Shown in pieces: positions 45,015 to 53,396 of a stretch of 64,000 nucleotides of DNA (positions within the stretch are counted from its first letter, which is position 1; every line of letters begins with the position of its first letter). Both the position numbers and the translations under genes were made by a program. Origin of the DNA: Candidatus Sabulitectum sp. Its GTDB lineage: Bacteria; Fermentibacterota; Fermentibacteria; Fermentibacterales; JCC-6. The notes under the pieces were generated by a model that saw only the letters and a list, made by a program, of their open reading frames with translations, was not told where the DNA came from and made no database searches. The DNA lies in NCBI GenBank assembly GCA_021107435.1, contig JAIOSV010000096.1, forward strand, positions 16,457 to 80,456, read 5' to 3'.

Positions 45015-45029
45015 GTAACTTAAAGTTAC
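45015..45029. promoter_or_regulatory. Palindromic operator candidate of the decayed toxin-antitoxin-like module
   Basis: GTAACTT-A-AAGTTAC is a perfect 7-1-7 palindrome, 34 nt upstream of the ATG at 45064. Toxin-antitoxin operons are often autoregulated by such sites. Unlike the genes behind it, it is intact. Confidence 0.5.
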
Positions 45030-45063
45030 AAAATGTCATGTTTCACCCAAGGAAATTTTTCAG

Positions 45064-45445
45064 ATGAAAAGTAACATCATTCGATTGGATAAAAGCACTA
45101 TTGTTAAAACATCTTTGCAAGAGAATGATGAGATTGCCTACTGGCAGACTAAAACTCCAGAAGAACGCCTTCGAGCATTGGAAGTAAACAGATGTCTGGG
45201 TTGATGCAGAAGATGAAGCTAATATCAAAATGCTTATTTGTACTCTCCGACAATTTGGGCTTGCCATTGAAGATACAGCAACTTCATTGTTTTCAGGAGA
45301 AAATGAAATGCTGCGTATAGGCTTTCCGCCTGTAAGACTGGAGATTCTTTCAAAAATATCCGGGGTTGAATTCGAAGACATCAAGAGAAACAAAAAAGCA
45401 AGTGGACGTCATAAAGATCTCAACGATCTGGAAAACTTACGCTAA
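45064..45445 (+). pseudogene. Remnant of a two-gene nucleotidyltransferase toxin-antitoxin-like module
   Basis: The first frame (ATG 45064, stop 45202-45204, AAGGA 10 nt upstream) encodes 46 residues ending in YWQTKTPEERLRALEVNR, the pattern of the small protein that precedes many AbiEii/DUF6036-like nucleotidyltransferases. The second frame, shifted by one and joined at about 45193, carries VWVDAEDEAN, then GFPPVRLEILSKISGVEFEDIKRN and KKASGRHKDLNDLENLR. This matches the middle and end of such nucleotidyltransferases, but its N-terminus with the catalytic GSxxD is gone. A second, in-frame deletion appears between FEDIKRN and KKASGR. So at least two deletions broke the module. It lies between two tandem peptidase paralogues. 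Family identification is from memory of conserved motifs. Confidence 0.7.
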
Positions 45446-45574
45446 AAATCAGTCATTTCAGCAGTTACACTAATACGCTTCTCGAGATTCATATCTGAAA
45501 ACTGGCAGGTCTTGCAGCCCGTGCTATAATCAGCAGTGATAACATCCGTGCGTTAAATCAAACAGGGAGAGACT

Positions 45575-47599
45575 ATGAGAAAACTTCTGTTCCTTATTCC
45601 ACTACTGATGCTTTTTGCGTGTGGCGACGGAGAGGCTCCGGTTGTTGCTGAAGCGATTGAGGAACCATTTGTTGAGCCTGAGCATTTCAGTTCCGACAAT
45701 GCTGAGAGACTTATTCCCAGATCGGTTCTGTTCGGCAATCCTGAAAGAATAGGTCCGCAGCTTTCTCCGGACGGAAGCATGATAGCTTACATCGCGCCGG
45801 CAGACGCTGTACTTAACCTCTGGGTAATGAATCGTGACCTCTCCGAGCCCAGACAGCTTACCTTTGACACCAACAGGGGTGTGAGAAACTATTTCTGGGC
45901 GGAAAACGGTATTCACATTCTCTACATGCAGGACGAGGCCGGTGAAGAGGATACTCATGTGTATCGTCTTGATGTGGCCACAGGTGATGTTGCGGATCTT
46001 ACACCTTTCGAGGGAGTTAAGGCATATGTGAGTGCTACTGACGAGGATCAGCCTAATACAGTTCTTGTTGAGACCAATCAGGAGAATGCAATGTTTTTCG
46101 ATGTGTACCGGTGCAACCTGGAGACAGGCGAACTTGAGATGATTGCAGACAACCCCGGTACTGACGAGAATGGAGATATGGTTCTTGGCTTCATGCCTGA
46201 TGAAGACATGAACATAAGAATGTATTATGCCATAAATCCGGAGACCGGGTACATTACTGTTTACCATCGCTGGGACGATGAATCTTCCTGGGAAGAGCTG
46301 GTGAGCTTTTCGTCTGATGATGAGTGGGGTCCAAAAAGGTTTACCGATGACGGCAGGGGTATCTACCTTGTTTCCAACCTGGAATCCAATCTTTCCGCTC
46401 TTTACTACATGGATCTGGAGACCGGTGAGCAGACATACATCACCTCCGACTCACAGGCGGATGTGGGCGGAGTTGGCTTTGATCCTCACACCGGAGAGCC
46501 CAGATCTGTCTCTTTCAATTACCTCAGGCGCAGGCGTGAGATACTTGATGAGTCTATCATTGCAGACATTGACTTCCTTACAGAATTCCATCATGGTGAT
46601 TTCGGCACAGCCTCGCGAGACAATGCTGACAGCACCTGGATAGTGGTTTACTTTACAGTGGATAATCCTGCGGTCTATTTCCTGTATGACAGGACAGAAG
46701 GCTCCATGATGGAGATATTCACCGCAATTCCAGCCCTGGCGGATTACGATCTGGCTCAGGTTGAACCGGTTGAGATAACTTCCAGAGACGGATTTATCCT
46801 GCCCAGCTATTTTACAAAACCTGATCCTGAGTTCTATGGTGAGGGGCCTTATCCCACCATCATTTATGTACACGGTGGTCCCTGGTATCGTGACCGCTAC
46901 GGTTACGAACCCTTCTGCCAGCTTTTCGCCAATCGCGGCTTTGCGGTTCTTCAGATTAACTTCCGCGGTTCCACCGGGTTCGGCAAGGAATTCCTCAATG
47001 CCGGTAATCAGCAGTGGGGAAGAGACATGCAGGATGACCTCTCTGACGGAGTGAACTGGGCAATTGAGAATGGTGTCGCCGACCCAGAGCGAGTGGTTAT
47101 TCTCGGCGGATCCTACGGCGGTTATGCCACCCTGGCCGGGGCTGCTTTCACACCGGAGCTTTACTGTGCCGCTGTGGACTTCTTCGGTCCCTCAAATCTC
47201 AATACCTTTATGGAGAGTGTACCGCCATACTGGCGTCCAATGAAAGCTCTTATGGACATAAGAGTCGGGAATCCCGATGATGAAGCCGACCGGGCAATGC
47301 TTGAAGAGGTTTCTCCTGTGAATTTCCCGGAGAATATCACAATGCCCATGTTTATCGTGCAGGGCGAGAATGACCCCAGGGTTGTCATAGAAGAAAGTGA
47401 TCAGATGGTGGAAGCCCTTAGAGCCATAGGCACCGAAGTTCTCTATGTGGTTTACGGCGATGAGGGGCACGGTTTTGCCCACGAAGAGAACAGTCTTGAT
47501 TTTGCGGGCAGAGTAGAGGAATTCCTCTTCCTGAATGTCCCCGGAGTGGAATGCGAACTCTTTGAACCAATCGAAGGGTCTACCGTTAGAATAGAGTAG
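45575..47599 (+). CDS. S9 family prolyl oligopeptidase-like peptidase lipoprotein (copy B)
   Basis: 674 residues and highly similar to copy A over its whole length. Signal peptide with lipobox LMLFACGDG; triad Ser513 (GGSYGGY), Asp600 (GENDPRV), His632 (DEGHGF). The N-termini and signal peptides differ most; the catalytic domains are nearly the same. GGGAGAG precedes the ATG, and a TATAAT at 45525-45530 with weak -35 CTGGCA may be its own promoter. A duplication followed by insertion of the decayed module is the simplest history. Confidence 0.9.
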   Translation: MRKLLFLIPLLMLFACGDGEAPVVAEAIEEPFVEPEHFSSDNAERLIPRSVLFGNPERIGPQLSPDGSMIAYIAPADAVLNLWVMNRDLSEPRQLTFDTNRGVRNYFWAENGIHILYMQDEAGEEDTHVYRLDVATGDVADLTPFEGVKAYVSATDEDQPNTVLVETNQENAMFFDVYRCNLETGELEMIADNPGTDENGDMVLGFMPDEDMNIRMYYAINPETGYITVYHRWDDESSWEELVSFSSDDEWGPKRFTDDGRGIYLVSNLESNLSALYYMDLETGEQTYITSDSQADVGGVGFDPHTGEPRSVSFNYLRRRREILDESIIADIDFLTEFHHGDFGTASRDNADSTWIVVYFTVDNPAVYFLYDRTEGSMMEIFTAIPALADYDLAQVEPVEITSRDGFILPSYFTKPDPEFYGEGPYPTIIYVHGGPWYRDRYGYEPFCQLFANRGFAVLQINFRGSTGFGKEFLNAGNQQWGRDMQDDLSDGVNWAIENGVADPERVVILGGSYGGYATLAGAAFTPELYCAAVDFFGPSNLNTFMESVPPYWRPMKALMDIRVGNPDDEADRAMLEEVSPVNFPENITMPMFIVQGENDPRVVIEESDQMVEALRAIGTEVLYVVYGDEGHGFAHEENSLDFAGRVEEFLFLNVPGVECELFEPIEGSTVRIE

Positions 47600-47623
47600 T
47601 TCCTGTGATAAGTTTGTACCATG

Positions 47624-47648
47624 AAGGCCGGGTGTAATGCCCGGCCTT
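47624..47648 (+). terminator. Terminator after S9 copy B
   Basis: AAGGCCGGG-TGTAATG-CCCGGCCTT, a 9-bp stem and 7-nt loop followed by GTTTCT, 24 nt after the stop. Similar in composition to the hairpin after copy A. Confidence 0.8.
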
Positions 47649-47678
47649 GTTTCTGACTTCTCATCAGCATAAGCAAAA

Positions 47679-47700
47679 GGGAGGAGCCGAAGCTCCTCCC
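47679..47700 (-). terminator. Terminator of the minus-strand secreted protein gene
   Basis: On the minus strand GGGAGGAGC-TTCG-GCTCCTCCC is a 9-bp stem capped by a stable UUCG tetraloop and followed by TTTTGCTT. It lies 21 nt beyond the stop of the gene at 47722-48363. Confidence 0.85.
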
Positions 47701-47721
47701 TCTGTAAGCCGGAAACTGGTG

Positions 47722-48363
47722 CTAGAACGTGGTTTTGATGTCGGCCCATGTTGTTCTGGAAAGAGCAACGTCATGGTCGTAAAGACCGAACCAGCCGTCG
47801 TAATTCACAGTAGTCCAGCTACCATTGTACTGTTTCATATTAGGCGGATAGGTGGGGTCGCATACGAGCCATCCGGCATTATCCGGGGAGCCAAGAACAG
47901 ACATGGCGAGCCAGTAATCGCCTGCAGGGATTGCAGGGTAGTCCTGAAGTTGAAGGTCGCTTTGGTAGAGGTCAAATCCCCAGCTCTGATCACCGGTAAG
48001 GGTTTCTGTCTGGTAGGCACCGGGAACAGTTTCGCCCCAGATATGAGATCCGAAGGTTCCGCCAGTGTTCTCATAAATATCCACAGCGATATCAAAAGGA
48101 TGAGCGCTACTTGAGAATACCATCCAGAAAGTAATACTCTTAACAGTTGCTTCGCTGGTAAATGTGAAATTGTCCGCACCACCGTACGAAGGACCATGAA
48201 CATAGATAGCGTTGGCAAGGTTGGGGAAGTCGTAGGGCTGCTCGTACAGTGTGCCGTCAGCGGGTTGGGGCGGACTGGAAGTGCCGCCACTGGAGATGTA
48301 TCCGTAGTCAGATTCGGCAAAAAGGATTCCCGTCACCAGAAGAAAAATAATAAAGACCTTCAC
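47722..48363 (-). CDS. Secreted protein of unknown function with C-terminal SRxxWxxIKxxF tail
   Basis: 213 residues with signal peptide MKVFIIFLLVTGILFA. The mature part is beta-rich (DNFTFTSEATVKSITFWMVFS, FDIAVDIYENTGG) and resembles proteins that sit in extracellular assemblies. It ends in SRTTWADIKTTF, nearly the same as the tail SRESWGCIKVGF of the secreted protein at 52647-53318, although the two bodies are otherwise not clearly alike. Such a tail could be a sorting signal. No enzymatic motif. Confidence 0.75.
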   Translation of the reverse strand: MKVFIIFLLVTGILFAESDYGYISSGGTSSPPQPADGTLYEQPYDFPNLANAIYVHGPSYGGADNFTFTSEATVKSITFWMVFSSSAHPFDIAVDIYENTGGTFGSHIWGETVPGAYQTETLTGDQSWGFDLYQSDLQLQDYPAIPAGDYWLAMSVLGSPDNAGWLVCDPTYPPNMKQYNGSWTTVNYDGWFGLYDHDVALSRTTWADIKTTF

Positions 48364-48487
48364 TTGGAAACTTCCTTTCTTATAGAGTTACAAAAATAGA
48401 ACACCAGTACACCTGAATATATAAAAATAACCAACAGAACATTCCATAGTCAAGAAAAGGCGGGAAGGATGGTCAAGTTGAAGAAGT

Positions 48488-49990
48488 TTACAGTTTAAAG
48501 AAAGCTTTCACTCTGGACAGGATATCTTCTCTGTTTCTCTCACTGGATTTATTTTCAACCTTTTTCCTGCGCTTCGAGGCTTTTGTTTTTGACTCTGTCT
48601 GTTCCCTCTGACGCTTGTCAATCATTGCGCTCAGTGGTTCTATTAACGAAGGATTTGACTCAAAAAGAGTTTGAAGGCCATCTTTGCCTACAACTACAAC
48701 CTGGGTTTCCTCCAGTGCGGTTACGGTGGCCGAGCGGGGTTCACCGGTTAGAAGACTCATTTCGCCGAAGCAGTTGCCCGGGCCAAGACTGGCCAGAACC
48801 AGCGGTTCGCTTTTGCCTGTTTTCAGTGTGATTTCCACGGAACCGGAGCGAATGATGTAAAGGCTGTCACCGGTGTCGTCCTGGCGCACCATCGCCTCTC
48901 CCCTTGTGTACCTGAGAATGGATGAATAGTCTGCCAGTGTAGTTATGTCCTCATCAGTCAGGGGCTGGAAGAGTTCAACCTTCTTCAACTCGCAGATAAT
49001 ATCTTCGTGCAGCTCAGTTCTGAGTCTGTCTTCATGATCCGGCGCCACTGTATGGAGATAGACATCGCGGATGGGGAAGGGAATACTCATTCCGGCTCTC
49101 TTAAGGCAATACCATATCCTTGACCTGACCGCATCGGTAATGTGAGGTTTTCTTGAGAAATCAGTGATCCAGAAACGGACATCATACTGGATAGAACTGT
49201 TTCCGAAGTCGGTAAGAAAAATAGCAGGTGACGGTTTTGTACTTATACCGTTGGTGTCTGAGACTGCTGCCAGAAGCACATTCTTCACCCGTTCGGGGGG
49301 GTGGGCATAACCGACGCCGACAGTGATGTGGGTCATGTGAAGTTTTGTTGGCTTGCTGTAGTTGGTTACAACTGTTTTAGATACTGTGGCGTTGGGAACT
49401 GTTATCAGATCATTATCCCGGGTTCTGATGGTGAGCACTCTCCAGTTCATTTCCTCTATTGCGCCCTGTATTCCGTCAACTTCTACCCAGTCTTCCATAT
49501 CGTAGGGGCGTTCAAGTTGAAGAGAGAGGCCGGCAAAAACATTTCCCAGAATGTCCTGAAGGGAGAGACCTATTACCGCGGAGAGAACGGTGGATGTTAC
49601 AAGGAAAGCAGTGAGCTTCACGCTGAACAGTGTGTTTAAAAGCACAACAGCCAGGGTGGCCATGATGATAAAGGTAAGAACATCAATGACCAGCCTGGGG
49701 ATTGGAAGTTCCATTTGCTTTCTGGCAAGATGTTCCCACAGGAGAAGGGTCATGAGCTGAAGAACCGTGTTTGCCGCCATCATGATAGAGAAGGCAAAAA
49801 GAACCCTTATTCCCATGCCTTCCGCGGAGACCCCCAGCATTTTTAAGGCAAGGTAGATGCCCAGGGAAATTCCGGTGGCGATAACCCAGAGTTTCAACCG
49901 GTTCTGACCATCATGCTTTTTAAGAACCCAGAGCATAAGGCCGACAGAAAGCCCAAGAAAAACAGCTTCTCCGAAATGTGTCCAGTTCAT
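48488..49990 (-). CDS. MscS-family mechanosensitive channel with cyclic-nucleotide-binding domain
   Basis: 500 residues. Several spans at the N-terminus (LGLSVGLMLWVL; VIATGISLGIYLALKML; VLFAFSIMMAANTVLQL; VLTFIIMATLAVVLL) are followed by the MscS pore helix and beta domain (TAFLVTSTVLSAVIGLSLQDILGNVFAGLSLQLERPYDMEDWVEVDG). From about residue 345 a cNMP-binding domain (Crp-like, LRYTRGEAMVRQDDTGDSLYIIRSGSVEITL...GPGNCFGEMSLLTGEPRSATVTA) follows, then a basic tail. FGE-x-SLL-x-GEPRSATV matches the cyclic-nucleotide phosphate cassette. It is likely a bCNG-type channel gated by tension and perhaps cAMP or cGMP. Confidence 0.92.
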   Translation of the reverse strand: MNWTHFGEAVFLGLSVGLMLWVLKKHDGQNRLKLWVIATGISLGIYLALKMLGVSAEGMGIRVLFAFSIMMAANTVLQLMTLLLWEHLARKQMELPIPRLVIDVLTFIIMATLAVVLLNTLFSVKLTAFLVTSTVLSAVIGLSLQDILGNVFAGLSLQLERPYDMEDWVEVDGIQGAIEEMNWRVLTIRTRDNDLITVPNATVSKTVVTNYSKPTKLHMTHITVGVGYAHPPERVKNVLLAAVSDTNGISTKPSPAIFLTDFGNSSIQYDVRFWITDFSRKPHITDAVRSRIWYCLKRAGMSIPFPIRDVYLHTVAPDHEDRLRTELHEDIICELKKVELFQPLTDEDITTLADYSSILRYTRGEAMVRQDDTGDSLYIIRSGSVEITLKTGKSEPLVLASLGPGNCFGEMSLLTGEPRSATVTALEETQVVVVGKDGLQTLFESNPSLIEPLSAMIDKRQREQTESKTKASKRRKKVENKSSERNREDILSRVKAFFKL

Positions 49991-50032
49991 CAGTTCACAC
50001 CTTCCTTCTTCTCGATTATAGCAAAACCGGGA

Positions 50033-52513
50033 TTAGCGGAGCAGTGTGAATTGCACGGGGGCATCAGCATTCTGGATGGCCAGCGAATAAATGCCGCTTG
50101 GCAGATTACTGCAGTTGATAATGAATGTACTCCCTGATTCAATTACAGCTGTTGATTCCAGAACTTTTCTTCCGGTGATATCAAAAATACTTATTGAACC
50201 GGAGAAGTGCTGGCTGCCTTCAGGAAGTCGGATCTCAAGATTTGATCTCACCGGGTTTGAGGTAATAGACGGCATAAACCCGATTGGAGAGACACCATAC
50301 TCAATTCCTGTAGATACCTCGGTGTAGATGTTCCAGTCACCTCCCTGTGTACCTGCCCAGTAAATATTGTTTCCTGAGGCAACAGGGCTCCATGCCGGCC
50401 CGGAGGGGGAAACCGGCTGGAAGGGTATCGACCAGCCGCTGGTTGTATGAACCGAGGCCATTGCCACTGCATTGGATCTGCCCTCCTGCCAGTACAGAGA
50501 AAGTTCTCCCAGTGGAGTCGCGCACACAACGGGATTTATAAAGTGGTTCTCGCCTGATGTGATTGTTTCAGCCGGGTTCCAGGCGGTACCATCCCAGATG
50601 CGCGCAGTTATAGAAGAGACCGGGTCATCCGATTGCCAGGCAGCCGCAAGGATGCCGCTGACGAAAGATGTGTGTGGTGAATGGCAGAAGTTGCCTGAGG
50701 ATATCTCTACAGGTGAGCTGAAACCGGTTTCATCACCGAAGGTCCACATGATGGAGCTTCCTGCTGGAGTCTGTTTTACCCAGAGAGCATGGAGTTTGCC
50801 ATCGGACCCCTCTGATATTGCGGGAGAGACAGCCCATTCACCGGTAGAGCTGAGCTGCTGTGCGGGTACAGAACCATCAAGGGCTTTCAGCATAATTCTG
50901 CCGCCAGTTGCTTCCCAGTCCTGCCAGATCAGCCACATTCTGTCTGTGTATGCCAGATCAGGAGAGACCTGATAACCTTCCTGCGGAGCAACTGTTTCAA
51001 CGGATTCAAAGGGAATGCCGTGAGCAGCTTTTATTCTGTATGAGTAGGTGGACAGTTCGAAATCGCTCCAGGCCAGCCATGGAACTCCGGAACCGTCGAA
51101 GCAGACTGATACAGCGTTATCCCAGTATTCATCAGCGTCCACTGTGTATACCTGGCTCCAGCTGTCGGAAGAGTCATCATAGAATCTGGCTGCCACGTCC
51201 AGCCTGCCGTTTTCTCCGGTGAGCCATGCAATTGCAGTTATGCTGCCGTATGTGTCTACTGCCGGAAAGCAGTCAGAGTGCGAACTTGTTGAAACAGCGA
51301 AAGCATCCGTTAAGCCATAACCATGGTCAACTCCGGAATTGAGCAGTATGCCTCCTACAGGCTTGAGAGTGGGATCTCCCAGCAGGGCATTACCATAGAA
51401 CCATGCCCTTTCGGAGGAAGAGAACCCTCCCTGAGCCTCGTATTCCCACCAGTTTCTGAAGGCTTCACCAAAAGTAGAGCCTGTACCTACAGGATTATAG
51501 AAATACTCAAAGTCCAGCATTGATCCCGTCTTTGCTGCTCCGGAAATCATCAGACCCATATCTGTACCGAAAAGGTACCAGTTACCAAGGCAGCCGGTTT
51601 CAACCCACCTGGCGTTTGAGCAGGAGAAAAGCTGAAGAAAAGCGGTGTTCGGATTGACCTGTGCTATTTCAGGAGCCATTACAGTACCGGCCATGCCTGT
51701 TGGTACTTTGAAGGTGTGCCCCCACGGGCAGGAGTGAGCCATGAGATGTATGAACTCGTACCCCTCAGCCAGCCTGGAAAGGTAGTTTTCCGCTGTTGTC
51801 TGGGTTTCTGAATTAACCACAGTGACATTTGAAGCACCATAGATTGAGTTCAGCCCGCAATCCGAGTAATAGCTCCAGTCATCATCTATGAATGTAAGGG
51901 CGCGGGAGGGAGGGGTGAGGGAGCCGGTTCTGTACAGGTGATTCTTCTGAAAATACTGAGAGAGCATCTGTGTCTCGGAACCGAATTCCGCTGCATGGGC
52001 ATCAATTCTGCCAAGCCAGATTTCCGGAGCAACATCTCCTGTGTGTGAATCAAAAAGACCGTCTGAATCTGCATCTGTCCATATACCGTCAAGATCCATG
52101 AAGTAGAGCTCACATGGGAATTCTTCCGGAGCCCAGTAGTCTTCTTCGTACCATGCACAGGGCAGAAAACCGATGAAAATGGCACCATCAATATCAGGAG
52201 TACTCAGAAGAAGCCCCTTGAGATCGACAGCTGTTCCGCCAGACATGTTCTGTACAATTACATTCCATCCTTCAGCGGTAAGATCAGTCTGAAACTGAGA
52301 AAGTTCAGCAGTGAGAGGAGTGGCAACATAATCGGCCACAACCACCAGAACGGTGTTCCCGTCAGTGGGCTGGTAGATGGGTATTGAAATGTTCTGAAAT
52401 GAAGCGGGTAGTTCCTCCAGGGGTGATTTTTCAACATCGATTAATGGTAATGTGGTTATACCTGTCGGAACAGGAGTAGCAAGTATGGTAAATGCTGCAA
52501 GCAAAAAGAACAT
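50033..52513 (-). CDS. Gingipain-like (C25) cysteine protease with Por-type C-terminal tail
   Basis: 826 residues. Signal peptide-like start (MFFLLAAFTILATPVP, short and without Lys/Arg), then the C25 caspase-like fold: DGAIFIGFLPCAWYEEDYWAPEEFPCELYFMDLDG, catalytic His in FIHLMAHSCPWGH (H260 or H266) and Cys298 in LQLFSCSNARW. Beta-propeller-like and Ig-like domains follow, and the last ~80 residues (ISIFDITGRKVLES... LPSGIYSLAIQNA) are a Por-type sorting tail. GGAGG lies 5 nt before the ATG. Secreted and probably surface-attached through a type IX-like path. Gingipain activity needs experimental proof. Confidence 0.86.
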   Translation of the reverse strand: MFFLLAAFTILATPVPTGITTLPLIDVEKSPLEELPASFQNISIPIYQPTDGNTVLVVVADYVATPLTAELSQFQTDLTAEGWNVIVQNMSGGTAVDLKGLLLSTPDIDGAIFIGFLPCAWYEEDYWAPEEFPCELYFMDLDGIWTDADSDGLFDSHTGDVAPEIWLGRIDAHAAEFGSETQMLSQYFQKNHLYRTGSLTPPSRALTFIDDDWSYYSDCGLNSIYGASNVTVVNSETQTTAENYLSRLAEGYEFIHLMAHSCPWGHTFKVPTGMAGTVMAPEIAQVNPNTAFLQLFSCSNARWVETGCLGNWYLFGTDMGLMISGAAKTGSMLDFEYFYNPVGTGSTFGEAFRNWWEYEAQGGFSSSERAWFYGNALLGDPTLKPVGGILLNSGVDHGYGLTDAFAVSTSSHSDCFPAVDTYGSITAIAWLTGENGRLDVAARFYDDSSDSWSQVYTVDADEYWDNAVSVCFDGSGVPWLAWSDFELSTYSYRIKAAHGIPFESVETVAPQEGYQVSPDLAYTDRMWLIWQDWEATGGRIMLKALDGSVPAQQLSSTGEWAVSPAISEGSDGKLHALWVKQTPAGSSIMWTFGDETGFSSPVEISSGNFCHSPHTSFVSGILAAAWQSDDPVSSITARIWDGTAWNPAETITSGENHFINPVVCATPLGELSLYWQEGRSNAVAMASVHTTSGWSIPFQPVSPSGPAWSPVASGNNIYWAGTQGGDWNIYTEVSTGIEYGVSPIGFMPSITSNPVRSNLEIRLPEGSQHFSGSISIFDITGRKVLESTAVIESGSTFIINCSNLPSGIYSLAIQNADAPVQFTLLR

Positions 52514-52607
52514 TAGAACCTCCGTGAATCATTGGGCGCGGGATTAAAAGAATATAATAGAAATTTTGCTTTCGTTCAGCCAGTATGATGCAGTCGGGTC
52601 AGATATG

Positions 52608-52626
52608 AAAACCGCAGCGGTTTTCG
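52608..52626 (-). terminator. Palindromic hairpin, probable terminator of the 52647-53318 gene
   Basis: GAAAACCGC-T-GCGGTTTTC on the minus strand, 20 nt beyond the stop, ending in TTTTC. The stem would form with a GCTGC loop. It lies in the 133-nt spacer before the C25 gene. Confidence 0.5.
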
Positions 52627-52646
52627 CGTACACAAAGTTCTGTTCG

Positions 52647-53318
52647 CTAAAACCCGACCTTGATACATCCCCAGGATTCACGGCTGGTGGGTGTTCCGTA
52701 GTTGTAGTGAACTGTGCCATTCCAGATGCGATACTCCCAGACACTTGTCGGAGGAAAGCCACCGGAAAGCCCCCGGTAGGTAATGATGCTCATATCGCTG
52801 TTGGAATAGGTGTTGGGGCCACCGTTGGTGTACATGAGGCCACCATCCGGTCCTCCGGCTTCCTCCACTGTAATAATGACGCCCACTGTCTCGCCGCTGC
52901 TTATCTCCAATCCACCGACATCAACATGGGTTGGGTAGTTAATCCCGACAGGCACAACAACATCGGTACCCAGAAGAGTCCATCCGGTTGCAATTTGCTC
53001 GAAGCCATTTGCTGTGCCTTCACGGGTCCAGATATTCACTGTACAGGAGGGAAGCAACGGGTCGAGATTGACTTCAAACCCGACCACAGTGAGATCCGTG
53101 CTCGCTGTGATGTCGAAAGAATTCCCTGCGAAGCTGTTGTTTTGGAAAAATATAGTTGTGAGCAGATCATCACCCGTTGCGTCAACCTCTTCGCTAAAAG
53201 CCAACGAATTACCATAGTACGGAGAATGCTCAGCACCGCTGTCGGTTACAGCAAGAACAGGGTTCTGGATTAGAAATACAAGAGCAAGAGAAAGACTGGG
53301 TATCAACACATTCTTCAT
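52647..53318 (-). CDS. Secreted protein of unknown function with C-terminal SRxxWxxIKxxF tail
   Basis: 223 residues, signal peptide MKNVLIPSLSLALVFLIQNPVLA. The mature part is beta-rich with many Asn, Thr and Gly (DLTVVGFEVNLDPLLPSCTVNIWTREG). It ends in SRESWGCIKVGF, matching the tail of the secreted protein at 47722-48363. Both flank the MscS-cNMP and C25 genes on the same strand. No catalytic motif recognised. Confidence 0.75.
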   Translation of the reverse strand: MKNVLIPSLSLALVFLIQNPVLAVTDSGAEHSPYYGNSLAFSEEVDATGDDLLTTIFFQNNSFAGNSFDITASTDLTVVGFEVNLDPLLPSCTVNIWTREGTANGFEQIATGWTLLGTDVVVPVGINYPTHVDVGGLEISSGETVGVIITVEEAGGPDGGLMYTNGGPNTYSNSDMSIITYRGLSGGFPPTSVWEYRIWNGTVHYNYGTPTSRESWGCIKVGF

Positions 53319-53396
53319 AAGAAACTCCCTATACAGTGCACACTATAAAATATTTCTCCCGAACCAGAGCCGAAACGATTAAGCAAATAAACCAGC

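Noticed and set aside
45503..45516. Sigma-54-like element TGGCAGGTCTTGCA upstream of S9 copy B
   Set aside because: The GG and GC are 8 nt apart instead of the required 10, and a TATAAT with a possible sigma70 spacing lies right after.
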